Assembly: GCF_002114285.1 (NCBI RefSeq) | Contig: NZ_NEDJ01000023.1 | Location: forward strand, 1 to 49,063 | DNA length: 49,063 bases | Direction: 5' to 3' | DNA from: Halorubrum ezzemoulense DSM 17463 | GTDB taxonomy: Archaea > Halobacteriota > Halobacteria > Halobacteriales > Haloferacaceae | Part shown: positions 8,533-15,008 of the stretch, piece after piece | How the letters are laid out: each line of letters starts with the position of its first letter | Numbering within the stretch: the stretch's first letter is position 1 | Program-made: the position numbers and the translations under genes | Notes under the pieces: model-generated | Databases searched by the model: none | What the model saw: the letters and a program-made list of their open reading frames with translations, nothing else | Told to the model about the DNA's origin: nothing

Positions 8533-8658
8533 ACCGTGCCTGCTTTTGGGTAGCTAACTCAGAACTAATGTTTTTGAGTAGTTGTGTTGCTACGTGAAAT
8601 CTAATATAACTGTGGAACAGTCCTTACAGCGTTCGTTAAAATAACGGCGCACAAAGAC

Positions 8659-8856
8659 TTGTACTCCTTCATAAACGGTATAGGGGGTGAGATAGCTAAA
8701 GAAATAGCTGAGGCATTGGAAGCGTCCAACTCTGAGGGGGACCTCCGGCGATTTGAGGAACTCATGGAGAAGGATGTGGTACCTAGAGTGAGCTACGAGG
8801 AATTTAGTGAGCGGTACATCCCTGTTGGCCTAGGCCATAGAGAGGAATCATACTGA
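8659..8856 (+). CDS. Small acidic helical protein, uncertain start
   Basis: 65 codons from a TTG; no ATG or GTG start exists near the 5' end although the frame stays open back to 8605. The product is rich in Glu/Ala/Leu with an amphipathic helix pattern (GGEIAKEIAEALEAS) and looks like protein rather than random sequence. No family recognised. It may be a small element gene with a TTG start, or the 3' remnant of a longer gene that lost its beginning. Confidence 0.35.
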   Translation: MYSFINGIGGEIAKEIAEALEASNSEGDLRRFEELMEKDVVPRVSYEEFSERYIPVGLGHREESY

Positions 8857-8893
8857 CCTGAAAACTAAGTCCTCACAGTGTGTCTGAAAGAGT

Positions 8894-9004
8894 ATGACCG
8901 AGCCGTCACTTGAGGATGCGGATGTGATGGATAACACGGTGTCAAAATGGCGATGGTCTCTGCTTGAGTGGCTTGACCGTCGCTTTAGAAGTGATGAGGA
9001 TTAG
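8894..9004 (+). CDS. Putative 36-residue protein
   Basis: ATG at 8894 to TAG at 9002-9004. The product is acidic at both ends with a Trp-rich centre (KWRWSLLEWLDRRF), which would form an amphipathic helix able to touch membrane or protein. It lies 37 bases after the preceding small frame on the same strand. No clear TATA box or ribosome binding site. No family recognised. Confidence 0.3.
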   Translation: MTEPSLEDADVMDNTVSKWRWSLLEWLDRRFRSDED

Positions 9005-9046
9005 CGATTGCCGGTCAATCTGAGCACCTATTAGAGAAGTCCTTGG

Positions 9047-9499
9047 TTACCAAACGCTGTTCTTCGCATATTCTGGGTACTCAGCGTAGACTTCGTCGAT
9101 TAGGTCTGATAACACCATCTCATCATATTTCTCAGCAAGGGTCTTCGCTAGAGACCGTGCGGACTCAGCACTTGAATCAGCTTGCTGGTCTTTGACCCAC
9201 TTTCGGCCTTGGTCGGTAAGCCGATAGTTATATTTCACTTTACCATCTTCCATATCTTCTTCTTCTACCTCGATTAATTGGGAGTCTTCAAGTGAATCTA
9301 AATCATCATATAGCTTCTTCGAAAATGGTCCATAGTCGTATGGAATGAAATTATAATCGGAGCTGTCAAGAGACGCTTCTGGGTCCTCTTCTAGCTCCTG
9401 TTCCATAAGGAAAACCAGTTTCTGGAGGCGTGTTCGTCCCTCAATTTCGTCTCCTTCACAGGCATCAAGAAGTGCCATTGGGAGCATTTTTCTATGCAT
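9047..9499 (-). CDS. YwgA/Panacea-like protein
   Basis: 150 residues. The N-terminal half has the pattern shared by YwgA-like and Panacea (SocA-like) proteins: RTRLQKLVFLMEQE, then YNFIPYDYGPFSKKLYDDLD, then a wing-like strand and a C-terminal helix pair. Panacea domains are known as antitoxin modules; YwgA-type proteins are of unknown function. The ATG overlaps the end of the TrmB-type regulator gene by 8 bases, so the two are co-translated. No toxin-like gene is adjacent, which argues against a standard toxin-antitoxin pair. Confidence 0.7.
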   Translation of the reverse strand: MHRKMLPMALLDACEGDEIEGRTRLQKLVFLMEQELEEDPEASLDSSDYNFIPYDYGPFSKKLYDDLDSLEDSQLIEVEEEDMEDGKVKYNYRLTDQGRKWVKDQQADSSAESARSLAKTLAEKYDEMVLSDLIDEVYAEYPEYAKNSVW

Positions 9500-10235
9500 T
9501 GGGAGTCACCTCACTAGCGTTCTTATATACCTCTTCGAAGTGCTTTGTGAAAATCTTTGCCGTGCCAGTATCGTAGAAGAGCATTCCCATATCCCCTTGA
9601 TTGAGATTAATCAAGACCGTGCCTTCGTCACTCACGTAGAATGACGTTTCGACCTCGTCAGTCTCTCTAAAATCCGCGGCAGGAACCTCTTTAGCCACAC
9701 CTTGGAGTTCGGGTCGACCTCCCCATCCGATGATTCGGACATCTACGTCATCTTCTGCCTTCGCTTGGAGTAGTTCCCTATCCTGCCCAGAGAGCCAGAA
9801 TGTGCGTTCAAGAATCCAGATTCTGTCTTCAGCCTCCTCGAAGAGTTCACGTGCTTTCGTTGAGGTATCTGCAATACCAGTCGTCACCCATGCAGGATGT
9901 GATTGGGACTCCAGATTAAGGTCGTACGCGGGCTCCAACGCCTCAATCGCCTCCACGGCCATTCCTTCGAACTTTCGTTTGTTAGGCTCGATGAGCTTCC
10001 GAGGATTCTGTGCATCCCAGTTGGTCGGTTGAACGCCCTGCTTGACCACTGCGTCTTCGCTATGTAGCTTGTTCAGAGTGTCATAAACACGGCCCTGTGG
10101 AATCTCGGCTCGGACAGCAACGTCTGAAGCCTCCAGAGGTCCGAACCGGACGAGGACTCGGTATGCTGCCGCCTCGTACTGACCCCACTCCATTATTGTC
10201 TGGAGAGAGTTATCAAGGTCGTAACTATCCGGCAT
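9492..10235 (-). CDS. TrmB-family transcriptional regulator
   Basis: 247 residues from the ATG at 10235 (a GTG at 10247 would add four residues). The N-terminal winged helix (about 10-75; GPLEASDVAVRAEIPQGRVYDTLNKL) is typical of TrmB regulators. The rest (about 100-240) resembles the TrmB sensor part, here the PLD-like type seen in stand-alone haloarchaeal members. A TATA-like box at about 10257-10264 lies 22-25 bases upstream of the chosen start. Three evenly spaced dyads (10240-10307) cover and follow this promoter, so autoregulation is likely. The downstream partner gene overlaps by 8 bases. It may also control the CBASS-like operon that starts 158 bases away on the other strand. Confidence 0.85.
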   Translation of the reverse strand: MPDSYDLDNSLQTIMEWGQYEAAAYRVLVRFGPLEASDVAVRAEIPQGRVYDTLNKLHSEDAVVKQGVQPTNWDAQNPRKLIEPNKRKFEGMAVEAIEALEPAYDLNLESQSHPAWVTTGIADTSTKARELFEEAEDRIWILERTFWLSGQDRELLQAKAEDDVDVRIIGWGGRPELQGVAKEVPAADFRETDEVETSFYVSDEGTVLINLNQGDMGMLFYDTGTAKIFTKHFEEVYKNASEVTPNA

Positions 10236-10239
10236 ACTA

Positions 10240-10307
10240 ACAACCACTATTATGGTTGTATATCAAAACACCGCTCAGTGTTTTTGTATAACAACGATTT
10301 GTGTTGT
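10240..10307. promoter_or_regulatory. Array of three dyads in a divergent promoter region
   Basis: Three inverted repeats lie in a row: ACAACC/GGTTGT (10240-10259, 8-base spacer), AAAACAC/GTGTTTT (10265-10284, 6-base spacer) and ACAAC/GTTGT (10291-10307, 7-base spacer). Their centres are at about 10249.5, 10274.5 and 10299, close to 25 bases apart. The first sits between the TATA box and the start of the TrmB-type gene. Cooperative binding of a dimeric regulator, most simply the adjacent TrmB-type protein, is inferred. Confidence 0.55.
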
Positions 10308-10392
10308 TTTACTCACGTTATATACCCCGCCCGCTCCTTTGTGACGGTGTAACGCGATATATGCAGGGACACGAGAAGAGCGGTGTTGTTCG

Positions 10393-11175
10393 ATGAATCG
10401 TGGCTATCTGACGGGCGTAATCCCTCGGATAGAAGCGAAGCGGGAACATCTCGACCTCTCGTCGAGAGCGAAATCGATTGGGGCCGTGATGCTTGACTAT
10501 CCCCATGCACGTCGGCTCGATGAAAATGGCGTCAATCTCGTGGATATCGATGCCGAGCTCATACTCACCTCGACAATACCAGACGAGACATTGGAGGAGT
10601 GGTTTCCTGCCCGTGAGCTAGCGTTCGCTAAGAGAGTCGGAGCAGATGCCATAGTTCCCTGCGACCGCCCGGTCTACAATCGTGACGCGCGTTCTCAACG
10701 AATCGAGACCGTCCAGACCTATGTGGCTGACTTGATGGAGTTTGTTCCAGAGTTCCAGAGTGCTGGTATTGAAGTGGTCCCCTTGGTCAAGGGCGAAACC
10801 GAGTACGAGCGTCGTCTTTGCTACGAAGCGTTCGCAGAGCTTGGTCTGACGAGAGTGGCCTACTACTGCGTCCAATACTTCAGCTACGGATTTCGATACA
10901 AGGCCCTGCTTGAGTGCATCCATCGCATTGCACGTGAATTTGAACCAGAGAACATGATGCTAATCGGCTTCCAATCGGAGAACTTGGTATCGGACTTTCC
11001 ACCATGCGTGACTGGTGCGGCTGGTCAACGGTGGCTGCGAAAATTCAACCCTCGGAACGTGTCTGTCGAGAAAGCCGTACGTCAGTACGATGCTTGGAGT
11101 CAACAGGTTGAATCCGCTCTTGCGGTAGGACAGGCACCACTCTATACGTTCACGAACTCACGGGGGTGGGCCTGA
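10393..11175 (+). CDS. TGT-like TIM-barrel protein (Cap10-like)
   Basis: 260 residues. The order of strands and helices matches the catalytic barrel of tRNA-guanine transglycosylases: GADAIVPCDRP (compare the substrate Asp strand), IEVVPLVKGE (compare VGPVQG), ELGLTRVAYYC (compare LGFDGYAIGG) and MMLIGFQSEN near the end. It is shorter than true TGT (about 370) and lacks the C-terminal zinc site. Type IV CBASS operons carry a TGT-like ancillary protein named Cap10. Its stop shares a base with the CD-NTase start (TGATG), so it is the first gene of a four-gene coupled operon. A TATA-like GATATATG lies about 33 bases upstream. The fold call is by eye and moderately certain. Confidence 0.6.
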   Translation: MNRGYLTGVIPRIEAKREHLDLSSRAKSIGAVMLDYPHARRLDENGVNLVDIDAELILTSTIPDETLEEWFPARELAFAKRVGADAIVPCDRPVYNRDARSQRIETVQTYVADLMEFVPEFQSAGIEVVPLVKGETEYERRLCYEAFAELGLTRVAYYCVQYFSYGFRYKALLECIHRIAREFEPENMMLIGFQSENLVSDFPPCVTGAAGQRWLRKFNPRNVSVEKAVRQYDAWSQQVESALAVGQAPLYTFTNSRGWA

Positions 11176-12113
11176 TGGGAACTGATATCGCCCCACCCGG
11201 ATATCCCGGAAATCAGGATGAAGATGAATCTGAGCAACAGAATACAGGTCAAACCTCATTGGATGACTATGCGGATGAAACTGGACCCACGAACCGCCAA
11301 GGCAAGACGATTAACGAGCGTCGAGAGCGACTAGAGCAGATTCTAGAAGAGGAGATGGAGGTCGTCGAGAGCCATCAGTTCGGGTCGTTTACCCGAGGGA
11401 CGATGGTGGGCCCACTTTCGGAGGACTCCGATACGGACGTGATGTTCGTTCTAAGCCGTGAAAAACACGGCAAGTGGGAACGTGGAGAAAATGGGTCGAG
11501 CAACTGCCTCCGGGCAGTAAAACGAGCACTGGAGAAACGATATCCCAATTCGAAGGTCAAAATCGACCGAAACGTCGTGAGTGTCCAATTCAGCGACTTC
11601 ACCGTGGATGTTGCTCCGGCCTTCAAGGACGGAACTGGTGGCTACAAAATCCCGGACACGTACAGCGAAGGTAGGTCTTGGGTGCGCACGAACCCGCGAG
11701 GCTACAAGCAACGCTTCGAAGCAGTCGACAACGCCCGTGGCGGCAAACTCCAGAAAGTAGCCAGAGTGGCGAAGAAGCTCCGTGAGAATCGGAATGTTCC
11801 GGTTAGTTCGTACCACATGGAAGTGATGGCCTATGACCATGTACACAACCATCCCAACAAGGACGCGTCGACTGAGGAATTAGTCGAAGGGTTTGTTGAA
11901 GAACTCCCTCGCCGGATTTCGCGGGGGACTCGGGACCCCGTAAACGGTGACCGATTGGACTCGAACATGGACCGCTCGAATCGAAAAGAGGCTATCAGGA
12001 AGGCCAAAGCTGCTCGGAGACAGATGCGAGACGCAAGAGCCCATCGACAGAACGGTGACAATGAAGAGGCGAACGAGAAGTATGGCGATGCTCTCGGGGA
12101 GGACATCGACTAA
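11175..12113 (+). CDS. CD-NTase (cGAS/DncV-like nucleotidyltransferase)
   Basis: 312 residues from the ATG at 11175 (a GTG at 11166 would add three). A disordered acidic N-terminus (about 1-45) precedes the nucleotidyltransferase core with GSFTRGT (70-76), the metal pair D86/D88 in DSDTDVMFVL, and the third carboxylate D145 in DFTVDVAPAF. A helical C-terminal part follows, ending in a charged tail. CD-NTases make cyclic di- or oligonucleotides on phage infection and activate a neighbouring effector. The effector here is the SLATT membrane protein whose ATG overlaps this stop (TAATG). Residue 2 is glycine with either start, of interest because type IV CBASS modifies the CD-NTase N-terminus. 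Confidence 0.92.
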   Translation: MGTDIAPPGYPGNQDEDESEQQNTGQTSLDDYADETGPTNRQGKTINERRERLEQILEEEMEVVESHQFGSFTRGTMVGPLSEDSDTDVMFVLSREKHGKWERGENGSSNCLRAVKRALEKRYPNSKVKIDRNVVSVQFSDFTVDVAPAFKDGTGGYKIPDTYSEGRSWVRTNPRGYKQRFEAVDNARGGKLQKVARVAKKLRENRNVPVSSYHMEVMAYDHVHNHPNKDASTEELVEGFVEELPRRISRGTRDPVNGDRLDSNMDRSNRKEAIRKAKAARRQMRDARAHRQNGDNEEANEKYGDALGEDID

Positions 12114-12652
12114 TGGACGGAATTCGAGATAAAATCCGCCATAGGGCGGAGAACAAGGCCGACTCAATCTGTTACACGTACAAACAGCACTTTGCAGCGG
12201 CCAACTTCTACCGTGCGCTTTCGCGCATATTAGATGCCGTTATGTTTGCTGCTGCTTCGTTGATACTCGCAACGAATTTCTGGGGTGTGATGCCGAATCG
12301 ATATATCGCGATTCCTGCGCTGCTCATCGCCGGTATTACTGGATATCGGCGAGGTACGAATCTGGAAGACAGGGCAGAAGAGTTCCGCCGGTCAGCTCGT
12401 CGCTATCACGCACTCTTCGACGAGTACCGCGATTTCCTCGCAATCACAGTGGTCTCGGAAGATTTGAACGACGAGGAAGTTATGGCGAAGTTCGACCGAC
12501 TCAGTGAGGACCGTCGCCAACTGAATCAGACGACGCCCGACGCAAATGGAGTCTGGTATCGGTACATCAAGTGGAAGGGCGAGGACAAGATTCGAGAAGA
12601 GATTACCACAACAACCGAAACGAGGGAAGCCCTCTCAGGGAGAAAAGGATGA
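12113..12652 (+). CDS. SLATT-domain membrane effector
   Basis: 179 residues. A short cytoplasmic N-terminal helix, two close membrane segments (about 38-57 and 61-79) and a long soluble C-terminal helical region (80-179) rich in Arg/Glu. This is the SLATT layout, a family of two-helix membrane proteins linked to nucleotide-sensing defence systems and thought to form pores or damage the membrane when the second messenger is made. Its start overlaps the CD-NTase stop, and its stop overlaps the start of the next gene (ATGA at 12649-12652). Together this gives a CBASS-type sensor and effector pair. Confidence 0.85.
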   Translation: MDGIRDKIRHRAENKADSICYTYKQHFAAANFYRALSRILDAVMFAAASLILATNFWGVMPNRYIAIPALLIAGITGYRRGTNLEDRAEEFRRSARRYHALFDEYRDFLAITVVSEDLNDEEVMAKFDRLSEDRRQLNQTTPDANGVWYRYIKWKGEDKIREEITTTTETREALSGRKG

Positions 12653-13077
12653 CACGTGGCCCCGCTGCTTCGAGCGCAACGATTGCAGAGGATGCGTTTG
12701 AAGGCAAAATTATTGCTGTTATTCTGATACCGGTCTTCCAGACGATATTCATTGAGATGGCGGGAGCGTTGAACGACGCACCTGCTACTGAACATGCGTT
12801 TGTCGACCCAGCAAGCTACGCGATGATGTTTGTCGGTGTATTAGGATTATTCAGTATCGGATTGACTGTCGCTTCGGTTGTAGGGTCCTATATTATCGCA
12901 GGAGTTCCGGGTGTCATCGCTTACTTCGTATTCGATTTGCTTGTAGCCGCCATTCTCAACTCTATCGCGGTCGCTACACTCTTGTTCGTTGTCGGTATTC
13001 CAACGTTTGCGCTCATCATCTGGGTAAATCGAATGGTCGGTCAAAACACACACCGTCGACGTGGATTTGGCAGGTAG
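12649..13077 (+). CDS. Multi-pass membrane protein of the CBASS-like operon
   Basis: 142 residues from the ATG at 12649, which overlaps the SLATT stop as ATGA; upstream in-frame codons exist but lie inside the SLATT gene. About four hydrophobic segments are visible (roughly 20-38, 56-80, 82-100 and 104-126), with a basic tail RRRGFGR. No family recognised. Its coupling to the SLATT effector suggests a partner of the pore, a localisation factor or a second effector, all inference. It is not one of the known CBASS ancillary proteins as far as can be seen. Confidence 0.75.
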   Translation: MTRGPAASSATIAEDAFEGKIIAVILIPVFQTIFIEMAGALNDAPATEHAFVDPASYAMMFVGVLGLFSIGLTVASVVGSYIIAGVPGVIAYFVFDLLVAAILNSIAVATLLFVVGIPTFALIIWVNRMVGQNTHRRRGFGR

Positions 13078-13098
13078 CCGCGGCTCTAATCAACAAAA

Positions 13099-13746
13099 TT
13101 ACGAGTGGTTTTGTCCAGCCAAGTCCGAGTAAAATTCTCTCTTCAGGTTTGTTCCGTTGTTTACTCTCTCACGACAGTTCTCCGTCTTTCTCCACATTTC
13201 TTTCTTCGAAGCGCCGAGTCCACTGACAATTTCACGAAGCATGGCGACCTCGTAGTAGACGAAGTTAATGTCGTTCTGTATGGCACGGTCTCGCTGCTGT
13301 GATGTCTCTCTGAGTTGTTCAATCAGTTCAGAAAGAGTGTCAAGCCGTGCTTCGAGTCCACTGAGAGATTGCTTGAATTCGATGAACTGCTCTTCATCAA
13401 GAATGACCTGACCGGTCTCGTCTATATCGTCATCAAAGAAACCGTGATGGATAGCGTCCCGTCCATACTGTGTAAGAGCCATCAGTTTAGGGGGATGAGC
13501 GTGGTTCGTCTCAGAATCATACCCGACTAACTCAACGAGCTTTGCGCGCACGAGAATACCATTTGCTCTGATTCTCTGTTCAACTTGATGTTTCGGCAAT
13601 CCGGTCTCGCGACGGATGACCACGGAATTTGCTTGAGACTTTGGACGCCGATTAAGACATTTTAGAATCTTGAGGCTAGCGTCGTCGTAATCTGATGCTT
13701 GGAGGTTTTCAGGATTTTGTGGCGTATCTGTTTTATTCGACTTCAT
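13099..13746 (-). CDS. Winged-helix protein with C-terminal coiled coil
   Basis: 215 residues from the ATG at 13746; a TTG nine codons upstream is possible. Residues about 22-115 read as a winged helix (SLKILKCLNRRPKSQANSVV, then helix-turn-helix and a wing ending MALTQYGRDAIHHGF). Residues about 125-170 form a coiled coil (heptads through LSGLEARLDTLSELIEQLRE). This is the plan of several haloarchaeal virus and plasmid repressor-like proteins. It faces the CBASS-like operon tail to tail, with 21 bases between the stops. Two perfect dyads upstream (13811-13828, 13869-13885) are candidate binding sites. A repressor role is inferred. Confidence 0.7.
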   Translation of the reverse strand: MKSNKTDTPQNPENLQASDYDDASLKILKCLNRRPKSQANSVVIRRETGLPKHQVEQRIRANGILVRAKLVELVGYDSETNHAHPPKLMALTQYGRDAIHHGFFDDDIDETGQVILDEEQFIEFKQSLSGLEARLDTLSELIEQLRETSQQRDRAIQNDINFVYYEVAMLREIVSGLGASKKEMWRKTENCRERVNNGTNLKREFYSDLAGQNHS

Positions 13747-13810
13747 ACGAGACTCTTCTCTAACAGATTGCAAAGATATTGTGTAGAATATAGTGTACAG
13801 TATTGTTCAA

Positions 13811-13828
13811 ATGCTGTTTACACAGCAT
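13811..13828. promoter_or_regulatory. Perfect dyad upstream of the winged-helix gene
   Basis: ATGCTGT and ACAGCAT separated by TTAC, 65 bases upstream of the ATG at 13746. Seven perfect pairs with a 4-base centre fits a binding site of a dimeric regulator. Confidence 0.45.
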
Positions 13829-13868
13829 GAAGACACAGCAGAAAACAGTATGAAATGCGATTTTCGAC

Positions 13869-13885
13869 TATCTCCTATGGAGATA
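13869..13885. promoter_or_regulatory. Second perfect dyad in the same region
   Basis: TATCTCC and GGAGATA with TAT between them. It lies 123 bases upstream of the winged-helix gene start and 112 bases past the end of the OGG-like gene. Its sequence differs from the dyad at 13811, so it may bind a different protein or form a transcript hairpin. Confidence 0.4.
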
Positions 13886-13996
13886 CCCCGCTCAATGTGA
13901 GAATAAAAGAGGGTATATCTCTTGGTTGGACTCTGTTCCAACTGTCTGTGTATCTAAAGCCACGAACTGGCAAAAGTATCGCGGTGGCGTGACCAG

Positions 13997-14599
13997 CTAA
14001 GATGTATGTTCGTCAAACGCCCAAAGCGCCATATCTACTTCCCGTGGCAGTATCCCTTTTTGCTGAGCTATCTGCCGAACTTCCTCCATGTAGAATCGGT
14101 ATGCTTCCGGAGATGAGTTGTAGTCCTGAAAGTGTTCTATGAACTCCGCGTAGTCGCGATAATACTGGGGGTCTAACAATCGTGGCTTAGCGGCTCCAAG
14201 AGCTCGAAAAGCCCGGTAGTCTATGACTGCGTACTTCGCGGGGTCATACATAGTTAGAATTGCGGAAGCAACGGGGACACGAACTCCCTTGAGTTCTGTA
14301 AGGGCTTCCACCTTGTCTGCGTCATTATTAGCGCGAAATGCCACCGTGGTTCGTCGTTCGACGTGGTTGGGTTTGTTTTGCTTCAATAGGTGGTCTATCC
14401 TGCCTCCTGATTTCCACTTACCAATCTTTCTGAGCTCATCTCGGTAGATGTATCCCCGCTGTTGGAATTCCGACGATATAGAGTAGAATCTGTGATATTT
14501 GTCTTCTTTCCATGCCCCCGAACTATCTCTATACTCTATTGATTCCTTAGGGTTCACCTGTCTGTACTGGGCTATCCACTTCGGAAAATCTAAGCTCAT
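13997..14599 (-). CDS. HhH-GPD (OGG-like) protein, Cap11-like
   Basis: 200 residues from the ATG at 14599; a TTG at 14614 would add five. The core reads as a helix-hairpin-helix DNA glycosylase fold: LKGVRVPVASAIL (103-115) is the hairpin and YAVIDYRAFRALG contains the conserved Asp127. The catalytic lysine of bifunctional OGG enzymes, normally inside the hairpin, is absent, so lyase activity is doubtful. OGG-like N-glycosylase proteins are described as type IV CBASS ancillary genes (Cap11), and this one lies 0.9 kb from a CD-NTase operon that also has a TGT-like gene. It may act on modified bases, or bind nucleic acid or nucleotides without catalysis. A TATA-like box lies at about 14645-14651. 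Confidence 0.6.
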   Translation of the reverse strand: MSLDFPKWIAQYRQVNPKESIEYRDSSGAWKEDKYHRFYSISSEFQQRGYIYRDELRKIGKWKSGGRIDHLLKQNKPNHVERRTTVAFRANNDADKVEALTELKGVRVPVASAILTMYDPAKYAVIDYRAFRALGAAKPRLLDPQYYRDYAEFIEHFQDYNSSPEAYRFYMEEVRQIAQQKGILPREVDMALWAFDEHTS

Positions 14600-15008
14600 T
14601 GAGTGGTTTTTCAAAAGGAGGGTGAATAGGTTTTCTGTTGTATGTGTATATCACTCATTTTATCAAGCGCGTCCCTTTGTTCTACGAATAAAATTTTCTG
14701 TCATTACTGGTGGTACCCATAGCCCAACACACTACGATGCTCTACAGCACTTGCTCAATTTAAGACCCAGATTCCGGATTTACTTCGGCCATCCAATTGA
14801 ATGCTTTCTCTACTCCATATATAGTGATTCAGCAATGGTAATCAACGGCCCAACAGCTCACTGTATGGTAAGACTACATCAAAAATGGTGTGGTCCAAAA
14901 AAGCGTATAGAGACCTTATAATGCTTGAATTTGGCATAATGGGCTATTTGCGGTTAGAAAGTAAACCATATATGCTGTGGTATCTTAGATGTGGTGAGGT
15001 AAAATAGA
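14600..15008. other. Low-GC intergenic region between the OGG-like gene and integrase
   Basis: About 400 bases with promoters at both ends: GATATAC on the minus strand near 14645-14651, and ATATATG on the plus strand near 14968 followed by a Shine-Dalgarno-like GGTGAGGT (14993-15000). The frames inside are short or basic and Phe/Ser-rich, and none was accepted. An attP-type binding region for the integrase could lie here, but no repeats prove it. Confidence 0.45.

Noticed and set aside
14499-14921. 140-codon plus-strand frame over the OGG-like gene start
   Set aside because: Antisense to the N-terminus of a better supported gene, Phe/Tyr/His-rich and without a promoter.
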